Origin: Bacteroidota bacterium
GTDB lineage: Bacteria > Bacteroidota > Bacteroidia > B-17B0 > Aurantibacillaceae
DNA: 64,000 bases
Direction of reading: 5' to 3'
NCBI GenBank assembly: GCA_013697245.1
Contig: JACCXH010000049.1
Coordinates: 124,001 to 188,000, forward strand
Made by a program: the position numbers and the translations under genes. The notes beneath the pieces are model-generated. The model did no database searches, was not told the DNA's origin, and worked only from the letters and a program-made list of their open reading frames with translations. Below are positions 17,642 to 24,625 of this stretch, one piece after another. Each line of letters opens with the position of its first letter. Position 1 is the first letter of the stretch.

Positions 17642-19546
17642 TTGAGCACAAATATAAAAGAAGATATTCATCACATTTTAAAAAAGTACTGGGGCTACGA
17701 TAGTTTTAGGCCTTTGCAGGAAGATATTGTCTTATCGGTATTGGATAAGCGGGATACGCTTGCGCTTTTGCCCACCGGCGGCGGCAAATCGCTTTGTTTC
17801 CAGGTTCCGGGTTTGTTAATGGGTGGTACCACTTTGGTTATTTCGCCTTTAATTTCGTTAATGAACGACCAGGTGCAAAACCTTAAGAATAGAGGCATCT
17901 CGGCAGTTGCTATTAGTGCTGCCATGAATTTTAAAGAGATAGATGTAGCGCTTAATAATGCGGCATTAGGGCATGTACAGTTCTTATACTTATCTCCCGA
18001 AAGAATCCAAAACGAAGTTTTCAGACAAAAACTGGCGTATTTACCCATTACATTAATTGCGGTAGACGAGGCCCACTGTATATCGCAGTGGGGTTACGAT
18101 TTTAGGCCAAGTTATTTAAAGGTAGCCGAGATCCGCACCTATTTTACCGATGTGCCAATTATTGCTTTAACTGCAAGTGCTACAAAGCACGTGGTAGAAG
18201 ACATACAAGTGCAATTGGAGTTTAAGAATCAGAATGTGATCCGCCAGTCTTTTGCAAGAAAGAATTTGCGCTACGTAGTGCAACAGGAGGATGATAAAAT
18301 TACCCGTCTGCTTAAAATGATTACTAACATTGGTGGTTCGGGGGTGGTATATGTTCGTAATCGTAAAAAAACAGAAGAATTGGCGCAAATATTAAAATCA
18401 AAAAAGATCTCGGCACTGGCTTACCATGCAGGTTTAAAGTTTGATGACAGGGAAGCTGTGCAGCAACAATGGCTTCAAAATCAGATCCAGGTTATTTGCG
18501 CTACCAATGCTTTTGGAATGGGGATTGATAAAGCAGATGTGCGTTTTGTGGTGCACATGGATCTGCCTGAAAGTCTGGAGGCTTATTTTCAGGAAGCAGG
18601 CAGAGGAGGCCGGGATGGCAAAGTAGCCTACTCAACTATTTTTTTTACAACCGCCGATCAGTTACGTTTAATAGATAATTTCCGTTTTGCTTTTCCGGAG
18701 TTGGATTATATACGGCAAACCTACCAGGCTGTTTGTAACTATTATCAGGTGGCAATTGAGTCGGGGCAAGGCTTAAGTGTGGACTTTGATATTGATAAAA
18801 TTTGTAACAGTTATAATTTATTACCCGTTTTAGTTTACAATAGTATTAAATTTTTAGAGAAAGAAAATTATTTATCTTTTTTGGATACGGGCTTCGAGGC
18901 CTCGAAAGTACTGATGTTGGGCAATAAAGAAGAGCTATATAGTTTCCAGATCAAATTTCCAAAATATGAGCCGGTAATAAAGACTTTATTACGAAGCTAC
19001 GGTGGTTTGTTTGAGAATTACGTCTTTATTAATGAAAAAGATCTGGCTTACCGTGTAAAGACAAATGCTGCAGAGCTTACCGAGCAATTAAAATTTTTGG
19101 ATAAACAAGGGTTATTATCTTACGTACCGCAGACTGCCTTGCCAAAATTAATTTTTTTGCAAGACAGAGTAAATACAAAATACCTGGAGTTTAATCCTGA
19201 AAATTACAAGAAATTAAAACAGCGTTATTTAGAACGTATTAATGCTGTTATTAATTATACCAAAGAAAATAATATTTGCAGGCAGGTGCAATTACTGATG
19301 TATTTTAATGAGTTTAATTACAATGATTGCGGGCACTGCGATGTTTGCATTAGTAAACGCCCAAAAGATTTTGAAAAAGTAAAAGCCAAAATGATAGAGA
19401 TCTTAAAGGCGCAAGCCTCTACCTTAGAAGACCTGAAAGAACAAATGTATTCGGTAAATGATGAAACCTGGATAAAAGCGTTTAATGAATTGGTGGATGA
19501 TGGCAGGGTCTTGCAACACGAGGATATTTTTTACGTGAAGAAATAA
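17642..19546 (+). CDS. recQ: ATP-dependent DNA helicase RecQ
   Basis: A 634-residue RecQ. Helicase motifs: GYDSFRPLQEDI at the start, Walker A LLPTGGGKS near residues 42-50, VDEAHCISQWGYDFRPSY near 139-156, ALTASATKHV, the arginine-finger region QEAGRGGRDG. The RecQ zinc-binding and winged-helix part follows with cysteines in CRQVQLLMYFNEFNYNDCGH and CDVC near 545-570. The HRDC domain seems to be missing; the tail ends FNELVDDGRVLQHEDIFYVK. The start is TTG at 17642, with an in-frame stop 15 bases earlier. Unwinds DNA 3' to 5' in recombination and fork repair. Confidence 0.93.
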   Translation: MSTNIKEDIHHILKKYWGYDSFRPLQEDIVLSVLDKRDTLALLPTGGGKSLCFQVPGLLMGGTTLVISPLISLMNDQVQNLKNRGISAVAISAAMNFKEIDVALNNAALGHVQFLYLSPERIQNEVFRQKLAYLPITLIAVDEAHCISQWGYDFRPSYLKVAEIRTYFTDVPIIALTASATKHVVEDIQVQLEFKNQNVIRQSFARKNLRYVVQQEDDKITRLLKMITNIGGSGVVYVRNRKKTEELAQILKSKKISALAYHAGLKFDDREAVQQQWLQNQIQVICATNAFGMGIDKADVRFVVHMDLPESLEAYFQEAGRGGRDGKVAYSTIFFTTADQLRLIDNFRFAFPELDYIRQTYQAVCNYYQVAIESGQGLSVDFDIDKICNSYNLLPVLVYNSIKFLEKENYLSFLDTGFEASKVLMLGNKEELYSFQIKFPKYEPVIKTLLRSYGGLFENYVFINEKDLAYRVKTNAAELTEQLKFLDKQGLLSYVPQTALPKLIFLQDRVNTKYLEFNPENYKKLKQRYLERINAVINYTKENNICRQVQLLMYFNEFNYNDCGHCDVCISKRPKDFEKVKAKMIEILKAQASTLEDLKEQMYSVNDETWIKAFNELVDDGRVLQHEDIFYVKK

Positions 19547-19557
19547 TTATAAAGTTT

Positions 19558-19723
19558 GCCACGAATTTCACGAATTACTCTAATTATATTTTTAAGAGTT
19601 CAATACACTATTATTTGTGAAATAATTGTTTCTGAAAATATTTTCAGAAACAATTAATACTAATTTGAAGTGAAGTGTTCTTTGTTTTTAAAAGTGATTT
19701 GTGAAATTTTGGCAATTAGTGGC
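19558..19723. repeat. Palindromic intergenic element, copy B, with 34-base perfect palindrome
   Basis: Between convergent recQ and the NlpC gene. Left arm 19558-19577 is GCCACGAATTTCACGAATTA; right arm 19698-19723 carries TTGGCAATTAGTGGC. At the centre 19623-19656 is a perfect 34-base palindrome, TAATTGTTTCTGAAAAT and its reverse complement. The right arm's reverse complement matches the left arm of copy A (12077-12108) over about 30 bases, and the left arm's matches copy A's right arm at 17 of 19 bases. It can fold as a long cruciform or hairpin and may also terminate both genes. Confidence 0.75.
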
Positions 19724-19729
19724 TTAAAA

Positions 19730-20509
19730 TTATAGCATCTTTTTAATAACCCTCAAAGTATGTGAATACTTTTTGGTATCGGAGCTAAAAATGCCGTAAT
19801 GGTCAAATTTATCTATCTTTACACAGCCACTGGCATGTATAATTTGTTCGTTGCTTAACAAGATACCAACGTGTACGATATTTCCTTCTTCATTGTCAAA
19901 AAAGGCCAGGTCGCCGGCTTCAGCCTCTTCCACAAAACTTAAAGCAGTACCTAACTCAACCTGTTGGGCGGCATCGCGGGGTAATTTATAACCATTTAAT
20001 TTATAAACTATTTGTGTAAAACCGCTGCAATCTATACCCAATGGGTTTTTTCCGCCCCAAAGGTAAGGTGCATTAATTAATAAGTAGGCAGTAGAAATAA
20101 TATCCTGTGCACTTTTCTTTTGATTTGCAACGGTGGTTTGACCTTCAAAACCAAAACAAAAAGACTCAAAATTACTGCTTTTATTTTTTAATAGTGGCAA
20201 AGTAGCGCCAATTGAAATGGGAAAATTTGTTTTAGTATTTTTATTTGAGATCACTTGCATTAATTCTGTAGAATAAACTGACGGTTGCTTTTGCAATTGG
20301 TTGAAGGTTGTTTCGGTGATCTTTGTATGTTGTTTTACATTGATCCAGCATTCGTAATTATCATAAGCTATTTTTATTTTTACCCAGCCTTCGCCGGTCT
20401 CAAGAATGGAATAATGGTCGCCAAACAAAAGTTGGGTCACCATTTCGCTGGTATTGCTCGCTTCTTTTCTACAGGGAATTACGCTTAGTAAACAGATGCC
20501 ATATTGCAT
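19730..20509 (-). CDS. NlpC/P60 family C40 peptidase with SH3 domains
   Basis: A 259-residue protein. Two N-terminal SH3-like modules (LLFGDHYSILETGEGWVKIK and the following ECWINV section) precede the NlpC/P60 catalytic domain: YLWGGKNPLGIDCSGFTQIV with the catalytic cysteine near residue 164, then FDNEEGNIVHVGIL with the histidine, and IIHASG. Expected to cleave peptidoglycan stem peptides (gamma-D-Glu-DAP type). There is no signal peptide, a pattern seen in Bacteroidota family members that start MxYGIC. A TACCTTTG box lies only 5 bases from the start codon, so the mRNA may be leaderless. Confidence 0.9.
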   Translation of the reverse strand: MQYGICLLSVIPCRKEASNTSEMVTQLLFGDHYSILETGEGWVKIKIAYDNYECWINVKQHTKITETTFNQLQKQPSVYSTELMQVISNKNTKTNFPISIGATLPLLKNKSSNFESFCFGFEGQTTVANQKKSAQDIISTAYLLINAPYLWGGKNPLGIDCSGFTQIVYKLNGYKLPRDAAQQVELGTALSFVEEAEAGDLAFFDNEEGNIVHVGILLSNEQIIHASGCVKIDKFDHYGIFSSDTKKYSHTLRVIKKML

Positions 20510-20736
20510 AGATACAAAGGTAATTAAATTCCGGCAGTTCTCATAAAACGATTTGACAGATTAATTGTTTAACTTTTGTAAATAAAGTTTGTTTTTTAAA
20601 ACTATGGACTTATGTGGTTAAATTTTTCACGAAGGTTGACGAAATAGCTTTTTTAAAGGATATAATTTCAAAATAAATCGACCTATTTTTTTTATTTGTA
20701 ATAAACTTTTTAAATGTCTAAATTAGAATCGCAGAT

Positions 20737-21207
20737 ATGAGCCAAGAGACAAAAGACGCCGTAAATAAAATTTTAATTGAATACTTAGAAAAACAGCAGC
20801 ACCGTAAAACCGCTGAACGTTTTGCTATTTTAAATGAAATTTATTCGCACGACGGACATTTTGATATTGAGCAATTGTATTTGATGATGAAAAATAAAAA
20901 ATATAGAGTGAGTAGGGCAACTTTATATAATAATATTGAAATACTTTTGGATGCTGGCCTAGTAATTAAACACCAGTTTGGTAAAAATATGGCTCAGTTT
21001 GAAAAGGCCTACAAATACAAACAACATGACCATTTGATATGTAATGATTGCGAACATGTATTTGAGTTTTGTGATCCCAGGATACAACAAATACAAAGAT
21101 CAGCACAGGACATGCTGAATTTTGATATAATTAATCATTCACTTAATTTTTTTGCTAAATGCAGAAATCTTAAGGAAAAAGGCGTTTGTGAACATTTTAA
21201 AAAATAA
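20737..21207 (+). CDS. Fur family transcriptional regulator
   Basis: A 156-residue DNA-binding metalloregulator. The winged helix is in RKTAERFAILNEIYSHDGHF with RVSRATLYNNIEILLDAGLV as recognition helix; the metal-binding half has QHDHLICNDCEHVFEF (His cluster plus CxxC) and a further CRNLKEKGVCEH. Family members (Fur, Zur, PerR) sense iron, zinc or peroxide; the sequence does not decide which. The gap of 5 bases to the STAS gene suggests one transcript. The 227 bases upstream hold no promoter I would trust and are AT-rich. Confidence 0.9.
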   Translation: MSQETKDAVNKILIEYLEKQQHRKTAERFAILNEIYSHDGHFDIEQLYLMMKNKKYRVSRATLYNNIEILLDAGLVIKHQFGKNMAQFEKAYKYKQHDHLICNDCEHVFEFCDPRIQQIQRSAQDMLNFDIINHSLNFFAKCRNLKEKGVCEHFKK

Positions 21208-21212
21208 TAATT

Positions 21213-21560
21213 ATGGTTTTTGATTTTACAGTAGACAAAAAAGAGAATCACGCAATTATTACAATTGGCGGTAATTTAATTGAAAAAGGGCAGGCTACGC
21301 CTTTACTAGAAAAAGCCGAGGAATTAGTTAACGAGGGTTGCACCAAATGGGCAATTGATATGGAAAAACTAATTTATATGAATAGTAGTGGTTTAAATAC
21401 TTTAATTCAATTATTAACCAAGGCCCGCGTGGCCGGTGGCGAGGCTGTTCTGTTCAACATGAATAAAAAAATAAGCGAACTAATCTTAATTACCAAATTA
21501 AATACTTTATTTAAAGTTTCTGAAACTAAAGCAGACGCTTTCAAATCTTTAGATATCTGA
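21213..21560 (+). CDS. STAS domain protein (anti-sigma factor antagonist type)
   Basis: A 115-residue single-domain STAS protein. The landmark YMNSSGLNTLIQLLTKAR (residues ~48-65) is the segment containing the phosphorylatable serine in SpoIIAA/RsbV proteins. Family members bind an anti-sigma or other kinase, and are dephosphorylated by PP2C-type phosphatases; a SpoIIE-type phosphatase is encoded at 24626-26947, a possible but unproven partner. It lies 5 bases after the Fur-like gene. No kinase of the HATPase type is in the window. The 180 bases downstream contain only an AATAATT/AATTATT inverted repeat of doubtful significance. Confidence 0.88.
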   Translation: MVFDFTVDKKENHAIITIGGNLIEKGQATPLLEKAEELVNEGCTKWAIDMEKLIYMNSSGLNTLIQLLTKARVAGGEAVLFNMNKKISELILITKLNTLFKVSETKADAFKSLDI

Positions 21561-21741
21561 TTTAGGGATATCTAATACTAATTTCAAAGTTCAATATTTA
21601 ACTTATTAAATAATTCTTTTGTGATAATTATTATTTTTCCTGCAATTACTTCCTGCAAGCAAAATAATTACACTCATAGAGGAAACATAAACTAGAAAAC
21701 CGGTAGTGTTAATTTGTGGCTATTAATTATACAGAAAGGGC

Positions 21742-22215
21742 TTATTTTCTTTCTACGTCTGCCAATTTTTTTTGTAATTCGGCCAGGTGAATTTTTTTCT
21801 CAATAAAAACCCTGTGTTCTTTATTTTTTATCAACGTGGCTGGAATGGCGCCCGTCCAGCTTTTATCGATCTTATTTATAAAATCATTTCCGTTAATTTC
21901 GTCTAACAAAACACATTCTATTTTTATTTTATTTTTTTGGAGAAAAAAGTTAACTTTTTTCTCCAAATCCTCTTTAAAATCCAAACTCACTAAAAGTATT
22001 TTTACGTTCGAGATCTTTGATAAACTGTCAAACGAGGGTAATTCTGCAACACAAGGCTTGCACCAGGTAGCCCAAAAATTTATAACATAGGTTGTATCAG
22101 GATTTTTGATTCTGTTAAGGAGCTCATCTATCTTATAAACTTTACTAACGGTTTGCGATTTTACAAAAGCTGTATAAAACAAAAAGCTAATTAGCAGTAT
22201 TTTCTTTATGCTCAT
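21742..22215 (-). CDS. TlpA-like thioredoxin-fold protein
   Basis: A 157-residue exported thioredoxin-fold protein: signal peptide (MSIKKILLISFLFYTAFVKS) followed by FWATWCKPCVAELPSF near residues 47-62 with the CxxC redox site, and a cis-Pro region AIPATLIK. It resembles TlpA/ResA-type periplasmic reductases used in cytochrome maturation. Its start overlaps the end of the SCO gene by 29 bases, so translation is likely coupled and the two probably act together in copper/cytochrome-oxidase assembly (inference from context). The length is short for TlpA but complete for the fold. Confidence 0.85.
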   Translation of the reverse strand: MSIKKILLISFLFYTAFVKSQTVSKVYKIDELLNRIKNPDTTYVINFWATWCKPCVAELPSFDSLSKISNVKILLVSLDFKEDLEKKVNFFLQKNKIKIECVLLDEINGNDFINKIDKSWTGAIPATLIKNKEHRVFIEKKIHLAELQKKLADVERK

Positions 22216-22855
22216 ATTCTTTTTTCAATAATTTTATTTCCTGTATCAATCTTGTTATCTCTAAACTATCGGTGCCGTCGTAAAAACCCCTTATATGTTT
22301 GTCTTTATCAATTAAAGCAAAATTCTGTGTATGTATAAAATCATCACCCTCTCCTTTTCCTTCTTCGGTATCCAATAAGTAACCCTTACGAGCCAGACCA
22401 TATAAAGCCGGTTTTGATCCTGTTAAGAAAAGCCATTGTTTATTGGTAACTCCATGTTTTTTTGCATATTCAATCATCACACTTACACTGTCTTCTTCAG
22501 GATCTACAGTATGCGATAAAATTAAAAAAGCAGGATCGCCCTTAAATTCTTTGTAAACACGCTCCAGGTTTTTATTCATTATAGGGCAAATACTCTGGCA
22601 AGTGGTAAAAAAATATTCTGTTACATAGATCTTGTTCTTTACCGTCTCCTGCGTCACTTTCTCGTTAAATTGGTCGGTAAATTCAAAGTCGGGGATGAAA
22701 TGGTAGGTCGTATCATTCAGTTTTAAGGCATGCTTTGGGCCATAATAGGCCAAATAACGCAAAGGCTTGTCTTCTTTTGCTCTTAATAAATACCAGCCAA
22801 TAAAAATGGCAGGAATTAAAATTAACAGCCAATAATAATTAAATTTACCTTTCAT
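22187..22855 (-). CDS. SCO1/SenC family protein
   Basis: A 222-residue membrane-anchored protein. The N-terminal segment YYWLLILIPAIFIGWYLL is a single transmembrane anchor; the thioredoxin-like SCO domain has TTCQSICPIM (the CxxxC copper site) and a later histidine in ILSHTVDPEEDSV and FIHTQNFAL. By family knowledge it delivers copper to cytochrome oxidase or acts as thiol reductase. The promoter at 22860-22890 overlaps the Kir start region. The -7 box ends 4 bases from the ATG, so the transcript should have essentially no leader. The downstream gene overlaps it by 29 bases. Confidence 0.92.
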   Translation of the reverse strand: MKGKFNYYWLLILIPAIFIGWYLLRAKEDKPLRYLAYYGPKHALKLNDTTYHFIPDFEFTDQFNEKVTQETVKNKIYVTEYFFTTCQSICPIMNKNLERVYKEFKGDPAFLILSHTVDPEEDSVSVMIEYAKKHGVTNKQWLFLTGSKPALYGLARKGYLLDTEEGKGEGDDFIHTQNFALIDKDKHIRGFYDGTDSLEITRLIQEIKLLKKEYEHKENTAN

Positions 22856-22859
22856 TTAG

Positions 22860-22890
22860 CAAAGTTACGTAATAAACTATTTATGGCAAT
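22860..22890 (-). promoter_or_regulatory. Promoter of the SCO gene, overlapping the Kir start codon
   Basis: Minus strand: ATTG (22890-22887), 19-base spacer, TAACTTTG (22867-22860), a perfect -7 box. The upstream ATTG falls within codons 2-3 of the divergent Kir channel gene (ATG 22883). Only 4 bases separate the -7 from the SCO start codon. Confidence 0.6.
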
Positions 22891-23821
22891 TTTTAATAAT
22901 AAGAATAAAGAAGAACGCGAGCTTGGTTTTGGTACAAAGAACTATAACAGCCGAGTACGTTTTTTAGATCATGACGGAAAGGTAAATGTGCACCGGGCGG
23001 GCATGGGCGTAAAGAACATTGATGTATATCATTGGCTCATTACTACCTCTATCTTAAGCCTTATTACCGTAATTATTTCGAGTTATATTTTGGTAAACTT
23101 GATTTTTGCATTTGCTTATTACATGATAGGTGCCGAGCATTTTGGCGGACTTGATGCCGAAACGCCTATGCAACAATTTATGAACCTTTTCTTTTTTAGT
23201 GCTCAAACCATTACTACCTTGGGTTACGGACACATTTATCCTGTTGGAAATGGTGCCAGTATTGCCGCAGCGGTTGAATCGTTATTGGGGTTATTAACCT
23301 TTGCCTTGGCAACAGGGGTTTTATATGGACGTTTTTCGAGGCCAAGAGCCCATTTATTATATAGTAACAACATATTGATTTCGCCATACAAAAATGTTAC
23401 CGGCATTATGTTTAGAATTGCTAACATGAAACAATATGAATTGATAGAGTCGGAGGCCAGCGTTACAATTACTTTAAATAATCCTGAAACAAAACGTCGC
23501 GAATTTTTAAATTTGAAATTAGAGATCAACCGCATTAATTTCCTAACATTAAGTTGGACGATAGTTCATCCGGTAGATGAGGAAAGCCCCTTAATTGGCT
23601 TAACAAAAAAAGACCTTGAAGAAAGAGATGCAGAATTTATTATCCTTATAAAAGCAATTAATGATACCTATTCGCAAACGGTTTATTCGCGTAATTCATA
23701 TAAGGCGGAAGAAATAGTTGAGAACGTTAAGTTTAAACCGTTAACACCTGAAGCGGATAAAAGAGGAAGATTAAAACTAATTGTAACCGATATTCACCAT
23801 TACGATGCGGTTAAAAATTAA
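22883..23821 (+). CDS. Inward-rectifier (Kir-type) potassium channel
   Basis: A 312-residue Kir channel. TM1 (HWLITTSILSLITVIISSYI), pore helix with selectivity filter TTLGYGHIYPVG (residues ~112-123) and TM2 (VESLLGLLTFALATGVLYGR) precede a ~165-residue IRK cytoplasmic beta-sandwich domain (FSRPRAHLLYSNNILISPYK onward). The filter reads T-L-G-Y-G instead of the usual T-I/V-G-Y-G. It should pass potassium, although the gating ligand is unknown. Divergently transcribed from the SCO operon with only 27 bases between start codons. A TACCTTTC box at 22846-22853 could serve as its -7 element. Confidence 0.92.
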   Translation: MAIFNNKNKEERELGFGTKNYNSRVRFLDHDGKVNVHRAGMGVKNIDVYHWLITTSILSLITVIISSYILVNLIFAFAYYMIGAEHFGGLDAETPMQQFMNLFFFSAQTITTLGYGHIYPVGNGASIAAAVESLLGLLTFALATGVLYGRFSRPRAHLLYSNNILISPYKNVTGIMFRIANMKQYELIESEASVTITLNNPETKRREFLNLKLEINRINFLTLSWTIVHPVDEESPLIGLTKKDLEERDAEFIILIKAINDTYSQTVYSRNSYKAEEIVENVKFKPLTPEADKRGRLKLIVTDIHHYDAVKN

Positions 23822-23917
23822 TTTTTTAATACTAAATGGTTTTGTAACTACTGTTTATGAAGTTGTTAATTTAAAATAAAGCTTAAATATTTTATATTTG
23901 AAGTGTAAAATAGATCT

Positions 23918-24538
23918 ATGAACCAGGAGCTGAAACAAGAAGAAAGAGAAGTAATAAAATTAGTTGTCTTTTTTAAAAAGAAAGCCGAAACATGGTCGGC
24001 CGAAACTGAGATTCCCCAAGAGTTTAAGCAATTAATGGAGACCTGCGATAAATTGGTAGAACAAATTAATATTCATGCGCAGAGCAGGGAATTAATACTT
24101 TCAGAGAGAGAATTGTTAAAAAAACTTGTTAAAGATAATGCACAATGTCCACGCTGCAATAAGAATGAGAATTTAAAATTAATTGGTACCGAAAAGAATG
24201 AGAAAGACTGGCAGAGCAATAAATACAAATGCCGTAAATGCAATATTACCTTTGTTTGGAATGCGCCAAACAACCCATGGGACATGATCCCTTATGTTGA
24301 AAGTGTTGTAGCCGAAATTGAAAAAAAAGCAGAGGCAAACGATCTGGACGATGCAACTAAACAACATTTTATTGAGTCGATCGCACAGATGAAAAGTAAT
24401 TTAGAAAAATTAAAACCTGTAGTTGAAAATTCGGCAGCTGATATTGCTAACCTTGAATTAAGAGATAAGGAAATGGCAGAGATCGTTCACAAATTCAAAA
24501 AACATTTAATGATAGAGAAGATTAAACTCGAAGACTGA
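23918..24538 (+). CDS. Zinc-ribbon, coiled-coil protein of unknown function
   Basis: A 206-residue soluble protein. Flanking alpha-helical/coiled-coil segments (ELILSERELLKKLVKDNAQ and, C-terminally, FIESIAQMKSNLEKLKPVVE) surround a central four-cysteine zinc ribbon: CPRCNKNENLKL near residues 73-84 and YKCRKCNITFVW near 102-113. The architecture suggests a nucleic-acid or protein-binding role, but I recognise no named family. It follows the Kir gene by 96 bases, with no evident connection. A convergent hairpin (24563-24607) separates it from the SpoIIE-type phosphatase. Confidence 0.7.
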   Translation: MNQELKQEEREVIKLVVFFKKKAETWSAETEIPQEFKQLMETCDKLVEQINIHAQSRELILSERELLKKLVKDNAQCPRCNKNENLKLIGTEKNEKDWQSNKYKCRKCNITFVWNAPNNPWDMIPYVESVVAEIEKKAEANDLDDATKQHFIESIAQMKSNLEKLKPVVENSAADIANLELRDKEMAEIVHKFKKHLMIEKIKLED

Positions 24539-24562
24539 AAAAATTATGAATTAAGAATTGCT

Positions 24563-24607
24563 ACGAATATACTAATCAAAGCGCTTAATACTGATTGGTA
24601 ATTTCGT
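24563..24607. terminator. Imperfect hairpin between convergent genes
   Basis: Arms of 16 bases with three mismatches, ACGAATATACTAATCA (24563-24578) and TGATTGGTAATTTCGT (24592-24607), lie in the 87-base gap between two convergent stops. There is no T-run, so it may act as structural separator rather than a canonical terminator. Confidence 0.45.
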
Positions 24608-24625
24608 AATTTGTAGTATTTGTTT

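Noticed and set aside
17609-17674. ATG at 17674 as start of the sulfatase gene
   Set aside because: It would overlap divergent recQ by 33 bases and add a non-typical prefix; the GTG at 17608 gives a usual membrane start. Cannot be excluded.
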